The position numbers and the translations under genes were made by a program. From positions 372,001-436,000 of the forward strand of contig CAVSEK010000004.1 of the NCBI GenBank assembly GCA_963726975.1: DNA of 64,000 nt. The letters are read 5' to 3'. The notes below the pieces were generated by a model. The model had not been told where the DNA came from, searched no databases, and was given only the letters and a program-made list of their open reading frames with translations. This stretch comes from CAVSEK01 sp963726975. Its GTDB lineage: Bacteria; Actinomycetota; Actinomycetes; Mycobacteriales; SCTD01. Shown piece after piece: positions 1-9,826 of this stretch; within the stretch, counting starts at the first letter, position 1; the number at the start of each line of letters is the position of its first letter.

Positions 1-1
1 C

Positions 2-829
2 CGCTACGTCGTCGGCAACGGGGTGCAGATCGCGGTGTTCCAGGCCGCGCAGGTCGTCGGCTTCCTGCTCGGCGGCGCCGTGGTGGCGGCGACCACCCCG
101 CAGGGGGCGCTGGCGATCGACGCGGGCAGCTTCCTGCTGTCCGCCGTGCTGCTGCGGGCCGGGGTGCGCGACCGGGCCCTGCCGGCGCGGGAGCGCAGCC
201 CGTTCCTCGTCGACCTGCGCGAGGGCGTGGCCCTCGTGCGCCGATCGGCGGAGCTGCGCCGGCTGCTCGGCTACGGGGTGCTGGGCGCCGCGCTGACCAT
301 CGCGCCGGAGGGGCTGGCGGTGCCGGTCGCGGACGGCCTCGGCGGCGGCCCGCGCACGGCGGGGCTGCTCACGGCGGCCGTGCCCGCGGGCTACCTGCTG
401 GGCGCGGTCCTGCTCCTGCGGCTCCCGCCCGAACGGCGCACCCCCCTGCTGCCGGGGATGGTGGTGCTGTCGGGCGTGGCCCTGCTGCTGTGCCCGCTGG
501 TGCCGGGCACCGCGGGCGTGGCCGTCCTCTGGGCGCTCGCCGGTGTCGGCGGGGCGCTGAACCTGGTGGCCAACGCCGCCTACATGCAGGCCGTCCCGGC
601 CCACCTGCGCGGCCGGGCGTTCGGCGTCGCCTCCACCGCCCTCATGGCCGCGCAGGGCGTCCTGCTGCTCGGCACCGGCGCGGCCGCCGACCTGGTCGAC
701 CCGCTCACGGTGGTGGCCCTGGCCGGGGCGGGCGGGCTCGTCCTGCTCGTGCCGCTGGTGCGCCCCGGGCCCCGTCTGCAGGTGGCTGCTCAAGGGCCCC
801 TCCCCCCGGGACGAGGACCACGAGGATGA
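2..829 (+). CDS. MFS transporter, C-terminal part (5' end outside window)
   Basis: The frame is already open at the left edge (first full codon at base 2), so the N-terminus is missing. The visible 275 residues are mostly hydrophobic helices separated by short arginine-rich loops such as PPERRTP, with a final hydrophobic pair before a basic tail. This is the pattern of the C-terminal half of a 12-helix major facilitator. The line RGRAFGVASTALMAAQG resembles the helix-10 region of MFS drug or metabolite exporters of the MdtH/enterobactin-exporter type. The substrate cannot be told. The stop overlaps the ATG of the next gene (ATGA at 826-829), so both are probably translated together. Family call is good; function is only inferred. 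Confidence 0.75.
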   Translation, partial: RYVVGNGVQIAVFQAAQVVGFLLGGAVVAATTPQGALAIDAGSFLLSAVLLRAGVRDRALPARERSPFLVDLREGVALVRRSAELRRLLGYGVLGAALTIAPEGLAVPVADGLGGGPRTAGLLTAAVPAGYLLGAVLLLRLPPERRTPLLPGMVVLSGVALLLCPLVPGTAGVAVLWALAGVGGALNLVANAAYMQAVPAHLRGRAFGVASTALMAAQGVLLLGTGAAADLVDPLTVVALAGAGGLVLLVPLVRPGPRLQVAAQGPLPPGRGPRG

Positions 830-3240
830 CCACGTCCGGGCCGGGAGCGCGGGCCCGACCGCGGGTCGCGGCCGGGCTGTCCGTGCTGCTCGTGGCGGGG
901 GGCACCGTGCTGGCGGCCTCGGCCACGCCGTTGCGGCCCGACGCCGGGGCCCTGCCGCTGCCGTGGTGGGGCCTGCTCGCGGCCTACGTCGTCGCCGGTC
1001 ACTTCGTCCTGGGCTTCCAGCGCCGCGAGAGCAGCGTGCTGGTGGCCCTCACCCAGCTGCCGCTGGCGCTGGGCACCATGCTCGTCGCCCCGCTGCCGCA
1101 CGTGGGCGTACGCCTCGTGGCCACCGCCGTCGACTGCACCGTGCGCCGCCGCGGACCCCTCAAGTCGGCGGTGAACCTGGGGCTGGCCGCTCTCGAGGTC
1201 GGGATCGCGGTCTCGGTCGCGTCGCTGCTGCACGCGGGCACCGGGTCGATGGGGCCGCGGCTGTGGCTGGCCGTGCTCGTCGGGCTGCTGCTGGCCGGCA
1301 TCGCCTCCCAGCTCTCGCTCAGCGCGCTGTTCGCCGTGCTCGGGCTGAGCCGCGGCCGCGCCGAGCTCGTCGAGCCGCTCGTCGTCGAGGCGGTGACCAG
1401 CGCGGTCTTCGTCGGGCTCGCGGTGCTCACGGTCGAGGCCGGCTCGGCCGACACCTGGTCGCTGCTCATCGTCGCCGGCCTGGCCGGCGTGCTCGCCGCC
1501 TCCTACCGCAGCTACCGGCGCCTGGCCGCCCAGCAGAAGGCCACCGAGCAGCTGTACGCCTTCGTCAAGGTCCTCGGCCCCGTCGACGTCGAGTCCGACG
1601 AGGCGCTCGACGTGCTCGAGCACGTGCGCGAGCTGCTGCACACCCGGCGCCTCGAGCTCGTCGTGCCCGACGGCAGCCGCGGGCTGGGGCGCTGCCTGTG
1701 CGTCGAGCTGGGCGGCGCACCGCAGGTGCGCGAGCACCGCATCGAGCCGCGCCCCGCCACCGGGGCGGGCCTGCACGACGAGACCATGACCAGCCCGCTC
1801 GTCGTCGGGGACACCTTCATCGGCCTGCTGTCGGCCTCGCACCGGGTGACCACGGACCGCGGCTTCGACATGAAGGACCTGCGGCTGCTCGAGACGGTCG
1901 CGACCGAGCTCGCGACCGCGCTGGACCGCGGTCGCCTGCTGCGCGACCTCGGCCGGGCCGCCTCGACCGACCCGATGACCGGGCTGCCCAACCTGCACCG
2001 CACGACGCAGCGGCTGGACGCCCTGCTGGCCCAGCACGGCGGCGTGCTGCTCGCCGCCGTGGCCGTCGACTCCTTCCGCGAGGTCAACGACACGCTGGGC
2101 CACCAGGTGGGCGACGACCTGCTGCGCGAGGTCGCCACCCGGTTGCAGGCAGCCGCCCCGATGGCGCTGCTCGGCCGGATCGGCGGCGGCCGCTTCGCCG
2201 TGGCGCTCCCGGCCGACGCGGCCGGCGGGGACGCGGCGATGTTCGGCCTCGGGCTGCGGGCGCAGGTCGAGGGCAGCGCGCAGATCGGCGCGGTCGGCAC
2301 CCACGTGCGGCTGTCGGTCGGCTGCGTGCGGGCCCCGGAGCACGGGAGCGACGCCGCGACGCTGCTGCGCCGCGCCGAGACCGCGATGTACAGCGCCCGG
2401 CTGGCGCACGGCGGGCCCGTGCTCTGGGAGCCGGCCTACGAGGTGCAGGGCCAGCGCCGGCTCGCGGTCGTCACCGCGCTGCGGGAGGCGCTGTCCTCCG
2501 GCGCGATCGGCGTCGCCTTCCAGCCCAAGGTGGCGACCGCCGACGGCCGGGTGACCGGCGTCGAGGCCCTCGCGCGCTGGACGCACCCCGCGCTGGGCAG
2601 CATCCCGCCGTACGAGTTCGTGCCGCTCGCGGAGGCGGCCGGGCTCATGCGTCCGCTCACCAGCACGGTGCTGCGCCAGGCGCTCACCGCCTGCCGCGGC
2701 TGGCAGCGCCGCAGCGCCGGGGTGGGCGTCGCGGTCAACGTGAGCGCCGAGACGCTGCAGGACGCCGGCTTCGTCACCGAGGTCGCCTCGGTGCTGCGCT
2801 CGAGCGCGCTCGAGCCCGGCCTGCTGACGCTGGAGCTGACCGAGGACGTCGTCGTCGCCGACCCGCAGCTGGCCGCGGAGCGGATGGGCGAGCTGCAGTC
2901 CCTCGGCGTGCGCCTGTCCGTGGACGACTTCGGGACGGGCTACTCGTCCCTGACCTACCTCAAGGGCCTGCCGATCGACGAGGTCAAGATCGACAAGGGC
3001 TTCGTCGGTGGCCTGGTGGGCGACGCCGGCGATCAGGCGGTGGTGCGCGCGGTCGTCGACATCGCGCACACGCTCGGCATGCGGGTCGTGGCCGAGGGGG
3101 TGGAGCAGGACGACCAGCACGCCCTGCTGCGCCGGCTCGGGGTGGACGAGGAGCAGGGCTACCTGCATGCTCGGCCCATGCCGGCCCTGGACATGGCGAC
3201 GTGGTTGCGTCGTCGGGAGGACGCGGACCGGCCGGGCTGA
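826..3240 (+). CDS. Membrane GGDEF-EAL protein, degenerate GGDEF and intact EAL (likely c-di-GMP phosphodiesterase)
   Basis: An 804-residue protein. Residues about 10-235 are a multi-helix membrane sensor, about 255-370 look like a GAF-type domain, about 375-535 are GGDEF and about 545-795 are EAL. The GGDEF signature reads IGGGRFAV near residue 450, so the acidic D/E residues needed for cyclase activity are gone. The EAL domain keeps GVEALARW near residue 579, NVSAETLQ, ELTED, DDFGTGYSS near 699 and EVKIDKGF, the metal- and substrate-binding set of active phosphodiesterases. I therefore infer that it degrades c-di-GMP and that the GGDEF domain is regulatory, perhaps binding GTP. The ATG at 826 is chosen because it overlaps the upstream stop. 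A strong hairpin follows the stop. Confidence 0.9.
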   Translation: MTTSGPGARARPRVAAGLSVLLVAGGTVLAASATPLRPDAGALPLPWWGLLAAYVVAGHFVLGFQRRESSVLVALTQLPLALGTMLVAPLPHVGVRLVATAVDCTVRRRGPLKSAVNLGLAALEVGIAVSVASLLHAGTGSMGPRLWLAVLVGLLLAGIASQLSLSALFAVLGLSRGRAELVEPLVVEAVTSAVFVGLAVLTVEAGSADTWSLLIVAGLAGVLAASYRSYRRLAAQQKATEQLYAFVKVLGPVDVESDEALDVLEHVRELLHTRRLELVVPDGSRGLGRCLCVELGGAPQVREHRIEPRPATGAGLHDETMTSPLVVGDTFIGLLSASHRVTTDRGFDMKDLRLLETVATELATALDRGRLLRDLGRAASTDPMTGLPNLHRTTQRLDALLAQHGGVLLAAVAVDSFREVNDTLGHQVGDDLLREVATRLQAAAPMALLGRIGGGRFAVALPADAAGGDAAMFGLGLRAQVEGSAQIGAVGTHVRLSVGCVRAPEHGSDAATLLRRAETAMYSARLAHGGPVLWEPAYEVQGQRRLAVVTALREALSSGAIGVAFQPKVATADGRVTGVEALARWTHPALGSIPPYEFVPLAEAAGLMRPLTSTVLRQALTACRGWQRRSAGVGVAVNVSAETLQDAGFVTEVASVLRSSALEPGLLTLELTEDVVVADPQLAAERMGELQSLGVRLSVDDFGTGYSSLTYLKGLPIDEVKIDKGFVGGLVGDAGDQAVVRAVVDIAHTLGMRVVAEGVEQDDQHALLRRLGVDEEQGYLHARPMPALDMATWLRRREDADRPG

Positions 3241-3262
3241 TCCTCGCCGGCCGGCGGTCGAC

Positions 3263-3287
3263 GGCCGGGACCCGTGGGGTCCCGGCC
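3263..3287 (+). terminator. Hairpin terminator after the GGDEF-EAL gene
   Basis: A perfect 11-bp stem (GGCCGGGACCC / GGGTCCCGGCC) closed by a 3-base loop GTG lies 22 bases after the stop codon. There is no T-run, which is usual for hairpin terminators in GC-rich actinobacteria. The remainder of the gap to 3527 holds only a short direct repeat of ACCGGGCA (3450 and 3461) and no gene that I can see. Confidence 0.7.
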
Positions 3288-3527
3288 AGGTCGAGGTCGT
3301 CCTCGCACGGGTCTAGCCCCAGACAGTGCCGCGCACGAGGACCACCTCCGGTCGGCCGATGCCTGCACTGGGCCGAACGGCCCTGCACCCGGAGGCTAGG
3401 GGGCGTAGGCACTCTGCGTCCACTGGTTGTCTACGGAGGGTCCGGACAAACCGGGCAAACACCGGGCACGTTCACCCGTACGGGGGCTCCAGGCGGGGCG
3501 CGCGGGCGTCGAGACCGACCGGCTGGG

Positions 3528-4316
3528 CTACGACGGGGCTGCCAGGGCGACGGCGCGGGCGAGCACGGCGTCGAGCATCTGCTCGGTCAGCCGGCCGGTG
3601 AAGGTGTTCTGCTGGCTGACGTGGTAGCAGCCGAGCAGCACCGGGCCGCCCGGCAGCGCCACCTCGACGCCGTGCCCGAAGCGCGGCAGCCGGGCCGGCA
3701 GGGCCACGCCGGCGGCCCGCAGCGCCGGCGGGAGGGCCGTCCAGCCGAAGCCGCCGAGCACGACCACCGCCGCCACCGTCGGCAGCACGTGCCGCAGCTC
3801 GGCGACGAGCCAGGGCAGGCAGGCGTCCCGCTCGGCCGGGGTCGGCCGGTTGCCCGGCGGCGCGCACCGCACGCCCAGCGTGACGCGCGCCCCGACGAGG
3901 GCCTGCCCGTCGCCGGACCGCGTGCTCGTCGGCAGGCGCGCCAGTCCGGCGCGGTGCAGCGCGGCGAAGAGCCAGTCGCCGCTGCGGTCGCCCGTGAAGA
4001 TCCGCCCGGTGCGGTTGCCGCCGTGCGCCGCGGGGGCGAGGCCCATCACGAGCACCTGCGGGCGGTCGTCGCCCCAGCTGGCGACGGGCCGTCCCCAGTA
4101 GTGCTCCTGCGCGAAGGCGGCCCGACGGACGGCCGCGACCTCCTCGCGCCAGGCGACCAGCCGCGGGCAGGCCCGGCACACCGTGGAGCGGGCCTCGAGC
4201 TCGGCGAGGTCGCCCGCGGACCCGGCCAGCCGGCGCACGTCCTCCGCCGAGGCGGCCACCGGCGTCGCGGGGGTCGCGAGGTCCTGCGGGTGCCCCGTAC
4301 CGGGCTCGACGCGCAC
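3528..4316 (-). CDS. Uracil-DNA glycosylase, family 5 (UDGb type)
   Basis: Removes uracil, and in this family also hypoxanthine and other deaminated bases, from DNA to start base-excision repair. Motif 1 reads GLAPAAHGGNRTGR and motif 2 reads HVSQQNTFTGRLT; both are characteristic of family 5 enzymes, which lack the usual motif-1 aspartate or asparagine nucleophile. Cysteines in CRAC near the N-terminus and in LGVRC...RDAC fit the 4Fe-4S cluster ligands of this family. Length (262 aa) is normal. The GTG start sits just after the... preceding cupin stop at 4321, with a 4-base gap, so it is probably the last gene of the cupin-ppx transcription unit. Confidence 0.9.
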   Translation of the reverse strand: MRVEPGTGHPQDLATPATPVAASAEDVRRLAGSAGDLAELEARSTVCRACPRLVAWREEVAAVRRAAFAQEHYWGRPVASWGDDRPQVLVMGLAPAAHGGNRTGRIFTGDRSGDWLFAALHRAGLARLPTSTRSGDGQALVGARVTLGVRCAPPGNRPTPAERDACLPWLVAELRHVLPTVAAVVVLGGFGWTALPPALRAAGVALPARLPRFGHGVEVALPGGPVLLGCYHVSQQNTFTGRLTEQMLDAVLARAVALAAPS

Positions 4317-4320
4317 CGGG

Positions 4321-4707
4321 TCAGGGCGCGCTGGTGCCCTCGCGGCCGTACCGGTCCTCCAGGCGCACCACGTCGTGCAGCTGGGTGGTGGACGCCTCGA
4401 GCATGACCGTGTCGACGAGCGCCGTGACGCGGTGCCGCACGCCGGGACGCAGGTGCACCGACTCGCCGGGCTCGAGGTCGAAGGCCTCCATCGCGTCCTC
4501 GCTCAGCCCGACCTCGCAGCGCAGGCGGCCGGACTGGACGCTGATGACCTCCTCCTTGTGCTCGTGGTACTGCAGCGACAGCGCGTGGCCCTCGGTCACG
4601 TGGATCGCCTTGCCGCAGAACTTGCCGTCCACGAGCGCGAAGAGCTCTTCGTGCCCCCACGGCTTGTCCTGCCGCGTGACCTGGCTGACCCAGTCGGCCT
4701 TGCTCAT
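4321..4707 (-). CDS. Small cupin protein, phosphomannose-isomerase-like
   Basis: A single-domain cupin of 128 residues. The core SLQYHEHKEEVISVQSG is the first cupin motif with its histidine and glutamate metal ligands, and RPGVRHRVTAL is the second motif. The opening line KPWGHEELFAL resembles the cupin part of type II mannose-6-phosphate isomerases and GDP-mannose pyrophosphorylase fusions. Free-standing cupins of this kind often have unknown substrates, so the sugar-phosphate isomerase role is only a suggestion. The ATG at 4707 overlaps the stop of the upstream ppx gene by ATGA, indicating translational coupling. Confidence 0.75.
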   Translation of the reverse strand: MSKADWVSQVTRQDKPWGHEELFALVDGKFCGKAIHVTEGHALSLQYHEHKEEVISVQSGRLRCEVGLSEDAMEAFDLEPGESVHLRPGVRHRVTALVDTVMLEASTTQLHDVVRLEDRYGREGTSAP

Positions 4708-5645
4708 GTCGCTCCTGTCCGGTGGGACGGCACGCTCCAGGCGATGCCGTCGAGGATGTCCGACTCGCTGACCAGCACCTCGGTGAGGCCCAGCCCGTCC
4801 ACGACCGCCCGCAGCACCGCAGCGCCGGCCCCGATCACGTCCGCCCGACCAGGATGCACCACCGGCAGCGCCGCCCGGTCGCGTACGGGCAGACCCAGCA
4901 GCAGGTCGGCGACGCGGGCGACGTCGGTCGCGGACAGGCGGGTCCCGTCGATCCGGTCCGGGTCGTAGGCCGGCAGGTCCAGCGCGAGCGCCGCGACCGT
5001 CGTCACGGTGCCGGCCAGGCCCACGGCGGTGCGGGCGCGCTCCACCGGCACCGCCGCGCGGACCTGCTGCAGCGCGGTGTCGACGTCGGCGACCAGCGCA
5101 CGCACCTGCTGCGCGGTCGGCGGGTCGTCGCGCAGGTGCCGCTCGTGCAGCCGCACGCACCCGACGTCGACCGACACCGCGGCCTCGACCCTGCCCGGCG
5201 CGCCGAGCACGAACTCGGTCGACCCGCCGCCGAGGTCGACGACGAGGAACGGCCCGAGCGAGGGGTCGAGGCCCCGGGTCGCGCCGTCGAAGGACAGCGC
5301 CGCCTCCTCGTCGCCGGGGACGACCTCCGGCGCGACGCCCAGCGCCCCCTCGACGAGCGCGGTGAACGCGCCGCGGTTGCGGGCGTCGCGGGTCGCGCTC
5401 GTCGCGACCACCCGGGTGGCCTGCACCCCGAGCTCGCGGCAGGTGCGCGCGTAGTCCTCCAGCGCCGCCCCGACCCGCCCGAGCGCCGCCGGCGCCAGCT
5501 CGCCCGTGCGGTCGACCCCCTCGCCCAGGCGCACGATGCGCATCTCGCGGTGCACGTCGCGCTTGGCCGCACCGCCGGGCTCGACGTCGGCGACGAGCAG
5601 GCGCAGCGAGTTGGTGCCGCAGTCGACCGCCGCGACCCGCGTCAC
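4704..5645 (-). CDS. ppx: Ppx/GppA family exopolyphosphatase / pppGpp phosphatase
   Basis: A short (313 aa) member of the ASKHA-fold Ppx/GppA family, hydrolysing polyphosphate or pppGpp. The N-terminal phosphate loop DCGTNSLRLLV and the second loop VVDLGGGSTEFVLG are both intact. It lacks the C-terminal HD domain of long enterobacterial Ppx, as actinobacterial homologues do. The GTG start overlaps the stop of the DUF501 gene by 4 bases. The order eno-ftsB-DUF501-ppx is the conserved actinobacterial arrangement, which supports the call. Whether polyphosphate or pppGpp is preferred cannot be read from sequence. Confidence 0.9.
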   Translation of the reverse strand: MTRVAAVDCGTNSLRLLVADVEPGGAAKRDVHREMRIVRLGEGVDRTGELAPAALGRVGAALEDYARTCRELGVQATRVVATSATRDARNRGAFTALVEGALGVAPEVVPGDEEAALSFDGATRGLDPSLGPFLVVDLGGGSTEFVLGAPGRVEAAVSVDVGCVRLHERHLRDDPPTAQQVRALVADVDTALQQVRAAVPVERARTAVGLAGTVTTVAALALDLPAYDPDRIDGTRLSATDVARVADLLLGLPVRDRAALPVVHPGRADVIGAGAAVLRAVVDGLGLTEVLVSESDILDGIAWSVPSHRTGAT

Positions 5646-6160
5646 GGGGCGTCCGGGTCGACGCACGGACCCCGCGCCGCCCAGTCGGGCAGCTCGGCCA
5701 GCGCCTCGTCGCCGAAGGGGTTGACGCCCGGCCCGACGGCCAGGCTGTGGGCGACGAGGACGTGCAGGCACTTCACGCGGGTCGGCATGCCGCCCTGCGC
5801 GGGCACCCGCTCGAGCACCTCGAGGGCGTCGCGCCGCGCGACGTAGTCGGCGGCGGCCGCCTCGTAGCGGCGGCGCAGGTCGTCGTCCTCGGCCAGCCGC
5901 GCGGTCATCTCGCGCATCCGCCCCTGGCTCTCCAGCGTCCCGATGGCGGAGGCCAGGCGGGGACAGGTGAGGTAGTAGAGCGTCGGGAAGGGGGTGCCGT
6001 CCTCCAGCCGCGGGCGCGTCTCGACGACCTGCGGCAGGCCGCAGCCGCAGCGCGAGGCCACCCCGGTCATGGCCCGCGGCGGCCGGCCGAGCTGCCGGGC
6101 GACGGCGCGCCGGTCGCGGTCGGGGCCGGCCGCCGCTGCCGGGCCGGGCAGGTCAGCCAC
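5642..6160 (-). CDS. DUF501 domain protein
   Basis: A 172-residue soluble protein of the DUF501 family, which has no assigned function. Conserved features visible are the cysteine-rich line GVASRCGCGLPQVVETRPR, the segment PTLYYLTCPRLASAIG, and VKCLHVLVAHSLAVGPGVNP with its LH-x-LVAH core near the C-terminus. The GTG start overlaps the upstream ftsB-like stop by 8 bases and its stop overlaps ppx by 4 bases, so it lies inside a tightly coupled operon. This position between ftsB and ppx is conserved across actinobacteria. Confidence 0.9.
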   Translation of the reverse strand: MADLPGPAAAAGPDRDRRAVARQLGRPPRAMTGVASRCGCGLPQVVETRPRLEDGTPFPTLYYLTCPRLASAIGTLESQGRMREMTARLAEDDDLRRRYEAAAADYVARRDALEVLERVPAQGGMPTRVKCLHVLVAHSLAVGPGVNPFGDEALAELPDWAARGPCVDPDAP

Positions 6161-6653
6161 CGGCGCCGGGCGCCGGGCCGCTCTGCACGCTCCCCCACAG
6201 CTGCGACCACCAGGGGCCCTGCTCGGGCCGGGCCGCGCCCGTCGCCCCGCTCGGACCCTCGGGGGCCGAGGACCCGGTCGGGTCGAGGACGACGTAGGTC
6301 GTCTCCCCCGGCGCGACGTAGTGCAGGCGGCTGCGGGCCAGGGACGCGACGTACGCCGGGTCGGCCAGCAGGGCCCGCTGCTGCTCCAGCGCGACGACCC
6401 GCTGCTGCTGCGCCGTGCGCTGCTGCTCGAGGTCGGCGATGCGGCCGCGCTGCGCGAGGTACTCCCGCAGCGGCAGCGCGGCCATGACGACGAGCACGCA
6501 CAGCACGAGCCCGAGCGCCGCCGCCCGGGCCGTCAGCCCTCCGGACGGGGCGGCCGGGCCGGTGCCGGCGACCCGGCGGGTGCTGGCGCGGGCCCGCTCC
6601 GAGCGGCGGGCAGCGCTGCGGGTGCCGGTGCCCGGGCGGCGCAGACGGTCCAC
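6153..6653 (-). CDS. ftsB: FtsB/DivIC-type septum formation initiator protein
   Basis: A 166-residue single-pass membrane protein. A basic, disordered N-terminus (residues 1-40) precedes one transmembrane helix (about 42-62, LGLVLCVLVVMAALPL) and then a coiled coil (about 65-100, ADLEQQRTAQQQRVVALEQQ). The segment DPAYVASLARSRLHYVAPGE is the conserved FtsB/DivIC motif. The family forms the FtsQ-FtsL-FtsB bridge of the divisome. The C-terminal 40 residues are proline- and glycine-rich. It lies 7 bp after enolase, the usual actinobacterial arrangement. Confidence 0.9.
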   Translation of the reverse strand: MDRLRRPGTGTRSAARRSERARASTRRVAGTGPAAPSGGLTARAAALGLVLCVLVVMAALPLREYLAQRGRIADLEQQRTAQQQRVVALEQQRALLADPAYVASLARSRLHYVAPGETTYVVLDPTGSSAPEGPSGATGAARPEQGPWWSQLWGSVQSGPAPGAGG

Positions 6654-6660
6654 GTCGGCC

Positions 6661-7953
<1,293 letters not shown>

Positions 7954-8046
7954 GGGCTCCTCCTGGTGGTGCGCGTGGGGCGGACGTGCCGCGAGACTAG
8001 CCGGGGCCGCGCGGCGCCCCGGAAGGCGCGCGGGCCGGGGCGGTGC

Positions 8047-8730
8047 TCAGCCGACCGGACAGGTCTGGCCGCCGGACAGGCCGGTCACGCTGGACCCCGG
8101 GTCGAGCCCGTCCAGGCTGCCGGACAGCCCGCTCGGGCTGGAGAAGACCGGTCCCGCCGGGCCGCTGTCGAGCACCACGTCCGGCACCGCGGACTGCAGC
8201 TCGTCCAGCCGCGAGCCCAGACCCACCCCGTCGGCCGTCGTGAGCGTGCGCTCGGCCCCGCCGCGGTCGGTCCAGCCGATGAAGCGGTCCCCCTGGAGCA
8301 GGACGCGGAAGCCGTCGGCCTCGAGCGCGTCGCGCGGCGCCGGGCCGCAGTCGGCCACCGGCACCGCGGCGACGGCGCCCAGCGTCTCCTCCAGCGCCGC
8401 CCGCAGGACGTCCGGGGCCGTGCCGCCGAACGGGAGCGGCTCCACCGAGGCGTCGCCCTGCAGCAGCCCGAGCCCGTCGCCCTGCAGGAGCAGCACCGGC
8501 CCGCTGTCCGGCGAGGCGGTCGGGTCGGCCGACGGCTCGGCGGACGGGTCGGACGGGGCGGGGACCGCTCCCGGAGCCGTCGACGCGGCGCCGGCGGACG
8601 CGCTCGCCGCCGGGCCGACCACCGGGGAGCCGCTCCCGCTGCACCCGGTCAGGACCGTCGCGAGCAGGGCGAGCCCGGCGAGCAGCGGCACGCGGGCGAC
8701 CGGGCGGGGACGGGAGAGGGCGACGTCCAT
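8047..8730 (-). CDS. Secreted lipoprotein with repeated LLQGD motif, unknown function
   Basis: A 227-residue protein with a signal peptide ending in the lipobox LTGC near residue 30, so it should be a diacylglyceryl-anchored lipoprotein. A serine/alanine/proline-rich linker follows (about 32-75). The short motif LLQGD appears three times (LLLQGDGLGLLQGD and FRVLLQGDRF). Two cysteines in the mature part (ADCGP and QTCPVG) could pair. I do not recognise the family. It occupies the spot between mazG and eno where mycobacteria carry the lipoprotein LpqU, but shows none of the transglycosylase motifs that would make it an orthologue. Confidence 0.75.
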   Translation of the reverse strand: MDVALSRPRPVARVPLLAGLALLATVLTGCSGSGSPVVGPAASASAGAASTAPGAVPAPSDPSAEPSADPTASPDSGPVLLLQGDGLGLLQGDASVEPLPFGGTAPDVLRAALEETLGAVAAVPVADCGPAPRDALEADGFRVLLQGDRFIGWTDRGGAERTLTTADGVGLGSRLDELQSAVPDVVLDSGPAGPVFSSPSGLSGSLDGLDPGSSVTGLSGGQTCPVG

Positions 8731-8765
8731 GGCAGAAGTAGTACCAGCGCCGGGCGCCCCCGACG

Positions 8766-9776
8766 TCACCCCCGCTCCGGCCGCCCCGTCGCCCGCTCGT
8801 ACGGCCAGCGCTCCCGCCACTCCTGCTCGGACAGCCGCGCCGGGTCGCGGCCCTCGTCGCGCACGGCGTGCTCGACCGCGGCGAGCGCGTCGCGGAACCC
8901 GCGCGCCACGGCGCGCAGCGCCTGCTCGGCGTCGACCCGGTCGCGCACCGACGCCCCCACGAGCTCCCACAGCGCCCCGCCCGGCCCGTCGTAGGCCGGC
9001 ACGGGGGCGCCGAGCCGCCGCGCGCGCCGCTGGAGCGCCGCCGCCAGCGACAGCGCCGGCTGCCCGAGCGGCACCCCGTCGGTGACCGACCGCCGCCCCT
9101 CCTCGGCCTTGATCGCGTCCCAGCTGCCCTCGAGGTCGTCGCTGGAGGCTCCGGCGAACACGTGCGGGTGCCGCCGGACGAGCTTGTCGACGAGCCCCCG
9201 GGCGACGTCGTCGACCGACCAGGCGGGCTCGGCCTCCTGCGCGAGGCGGGCGTGGAAGAGCACCTGCAGCAGCACGTCGCCGAGCTCCTCGCGCACGGCC
9301 GCCGGGTCGCCGTCCTCGAGGGCCTGCAGCGCCTCGTACGCCTCCTCGAGCAGGTAGGGGCGCAGGCTCTCGGCCGTCTGGGCGGCGTCCCAGGGGCACC
9401 CGCCGGGGCTGCGCAGCCGGTCCATCACGGCCACGGCGTCGAGCAGCGCGTCGCCCGGGCGGTCCTGCGACCCGACGAGCACCTCCACGGCGACCCCGGG
9501 CGCGAGCGCGGACAGGCGCGCGGGCAGGTCGCCGTCGCCGGGCGCGGGCAGGCCCACCGGCGCCGAGCCGTCCACGGCGCGCTCCCGCTGTGCCGCGACC
9601 AGTGCCCCGACCAGCGCACCGGCCGGCACGAGGACGACGTCGACCCCCGCCTCGCGCAGCGCCGGCAGCTGCGGGTGCTGCGGGTCGTCCACGAGCACCG
9701 GGCCCGACCGCAGCGCCTGCCAGGCCGGCCAGCTCAGCTCACCGGGCCGCGCGGCGGACGTCAGGACGACGCGGAC
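8766..9776 (-). CDS. mazG: MazG nucleotide pyrophosphohydrolase
   Basis: House-cleaning enzyme that hydrolyses nucleoside triphosphates to monophosphates. The core is clear: MDRLRSPGGCPWDAAQT, LLEEAYEALQALEDGD and EELGDVLLQVLFHARLA (helical EExx...ExxD metal motif), and a second EELG-less C-terminal repeat. The first 110 residues, LTSAARPGELSWPAWQ onward, match the N-terminal extension of actinobacterial MazG proteins. No ATG, GTG or TTG start is visible before this extension; the first in-frame GTG is at 9698, inside it. The true start is therefore probably near 9776-9820 and may be hidden by a base error. It lies between a SurA-like gene and the lipoprotein gene. Confidence 0.88.
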   Translation of the reverse strand, partial: VRVVLTSAARPGELSWPAWQALRSGPVLVDDPQHPQLPALREAGVDVVLVPAGALVGALVAAQRERAVDGSAPVGLPAPGDGDLPARLSALAPGVAVEVLVGSQDRPGDALLDAVAVMDRLRSPGGCPWDAAQTAESLRPYLLEEAYEALQALEDGDPAAVREELGDVLLQVLFHARLAQEAEPAWSVDDVARGLVDKLVRRHPHVFAGASSDDLEGSWDAIKAEEGRRSVTDGVPLGQPALSLAAALQRRARRLGAPVPAYDGPGGALWELVGASVRDRVDAEQALRAVARGFRDALAAVEHAVRDEGRDPARLSEQEWRERWPYERATGRPERG

Positions 9777-9826
9777 GGTCGCCCCGGGTCCCGTCAGCGG
9801 AGGGCGGCCGGCCGCCGCGGTGCCGC

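Noticed and set aside
790..3168. Very long open frame antisense to the GGDEF-EAL gene, and many similar long frames elsewhere
   Set aside because: In DNA this rich in GC stop codons are rare in all frames. These frames have arginine/alanine/glycine-rich nonsense composition, no motifs, and lie opposite genes with clear domains.
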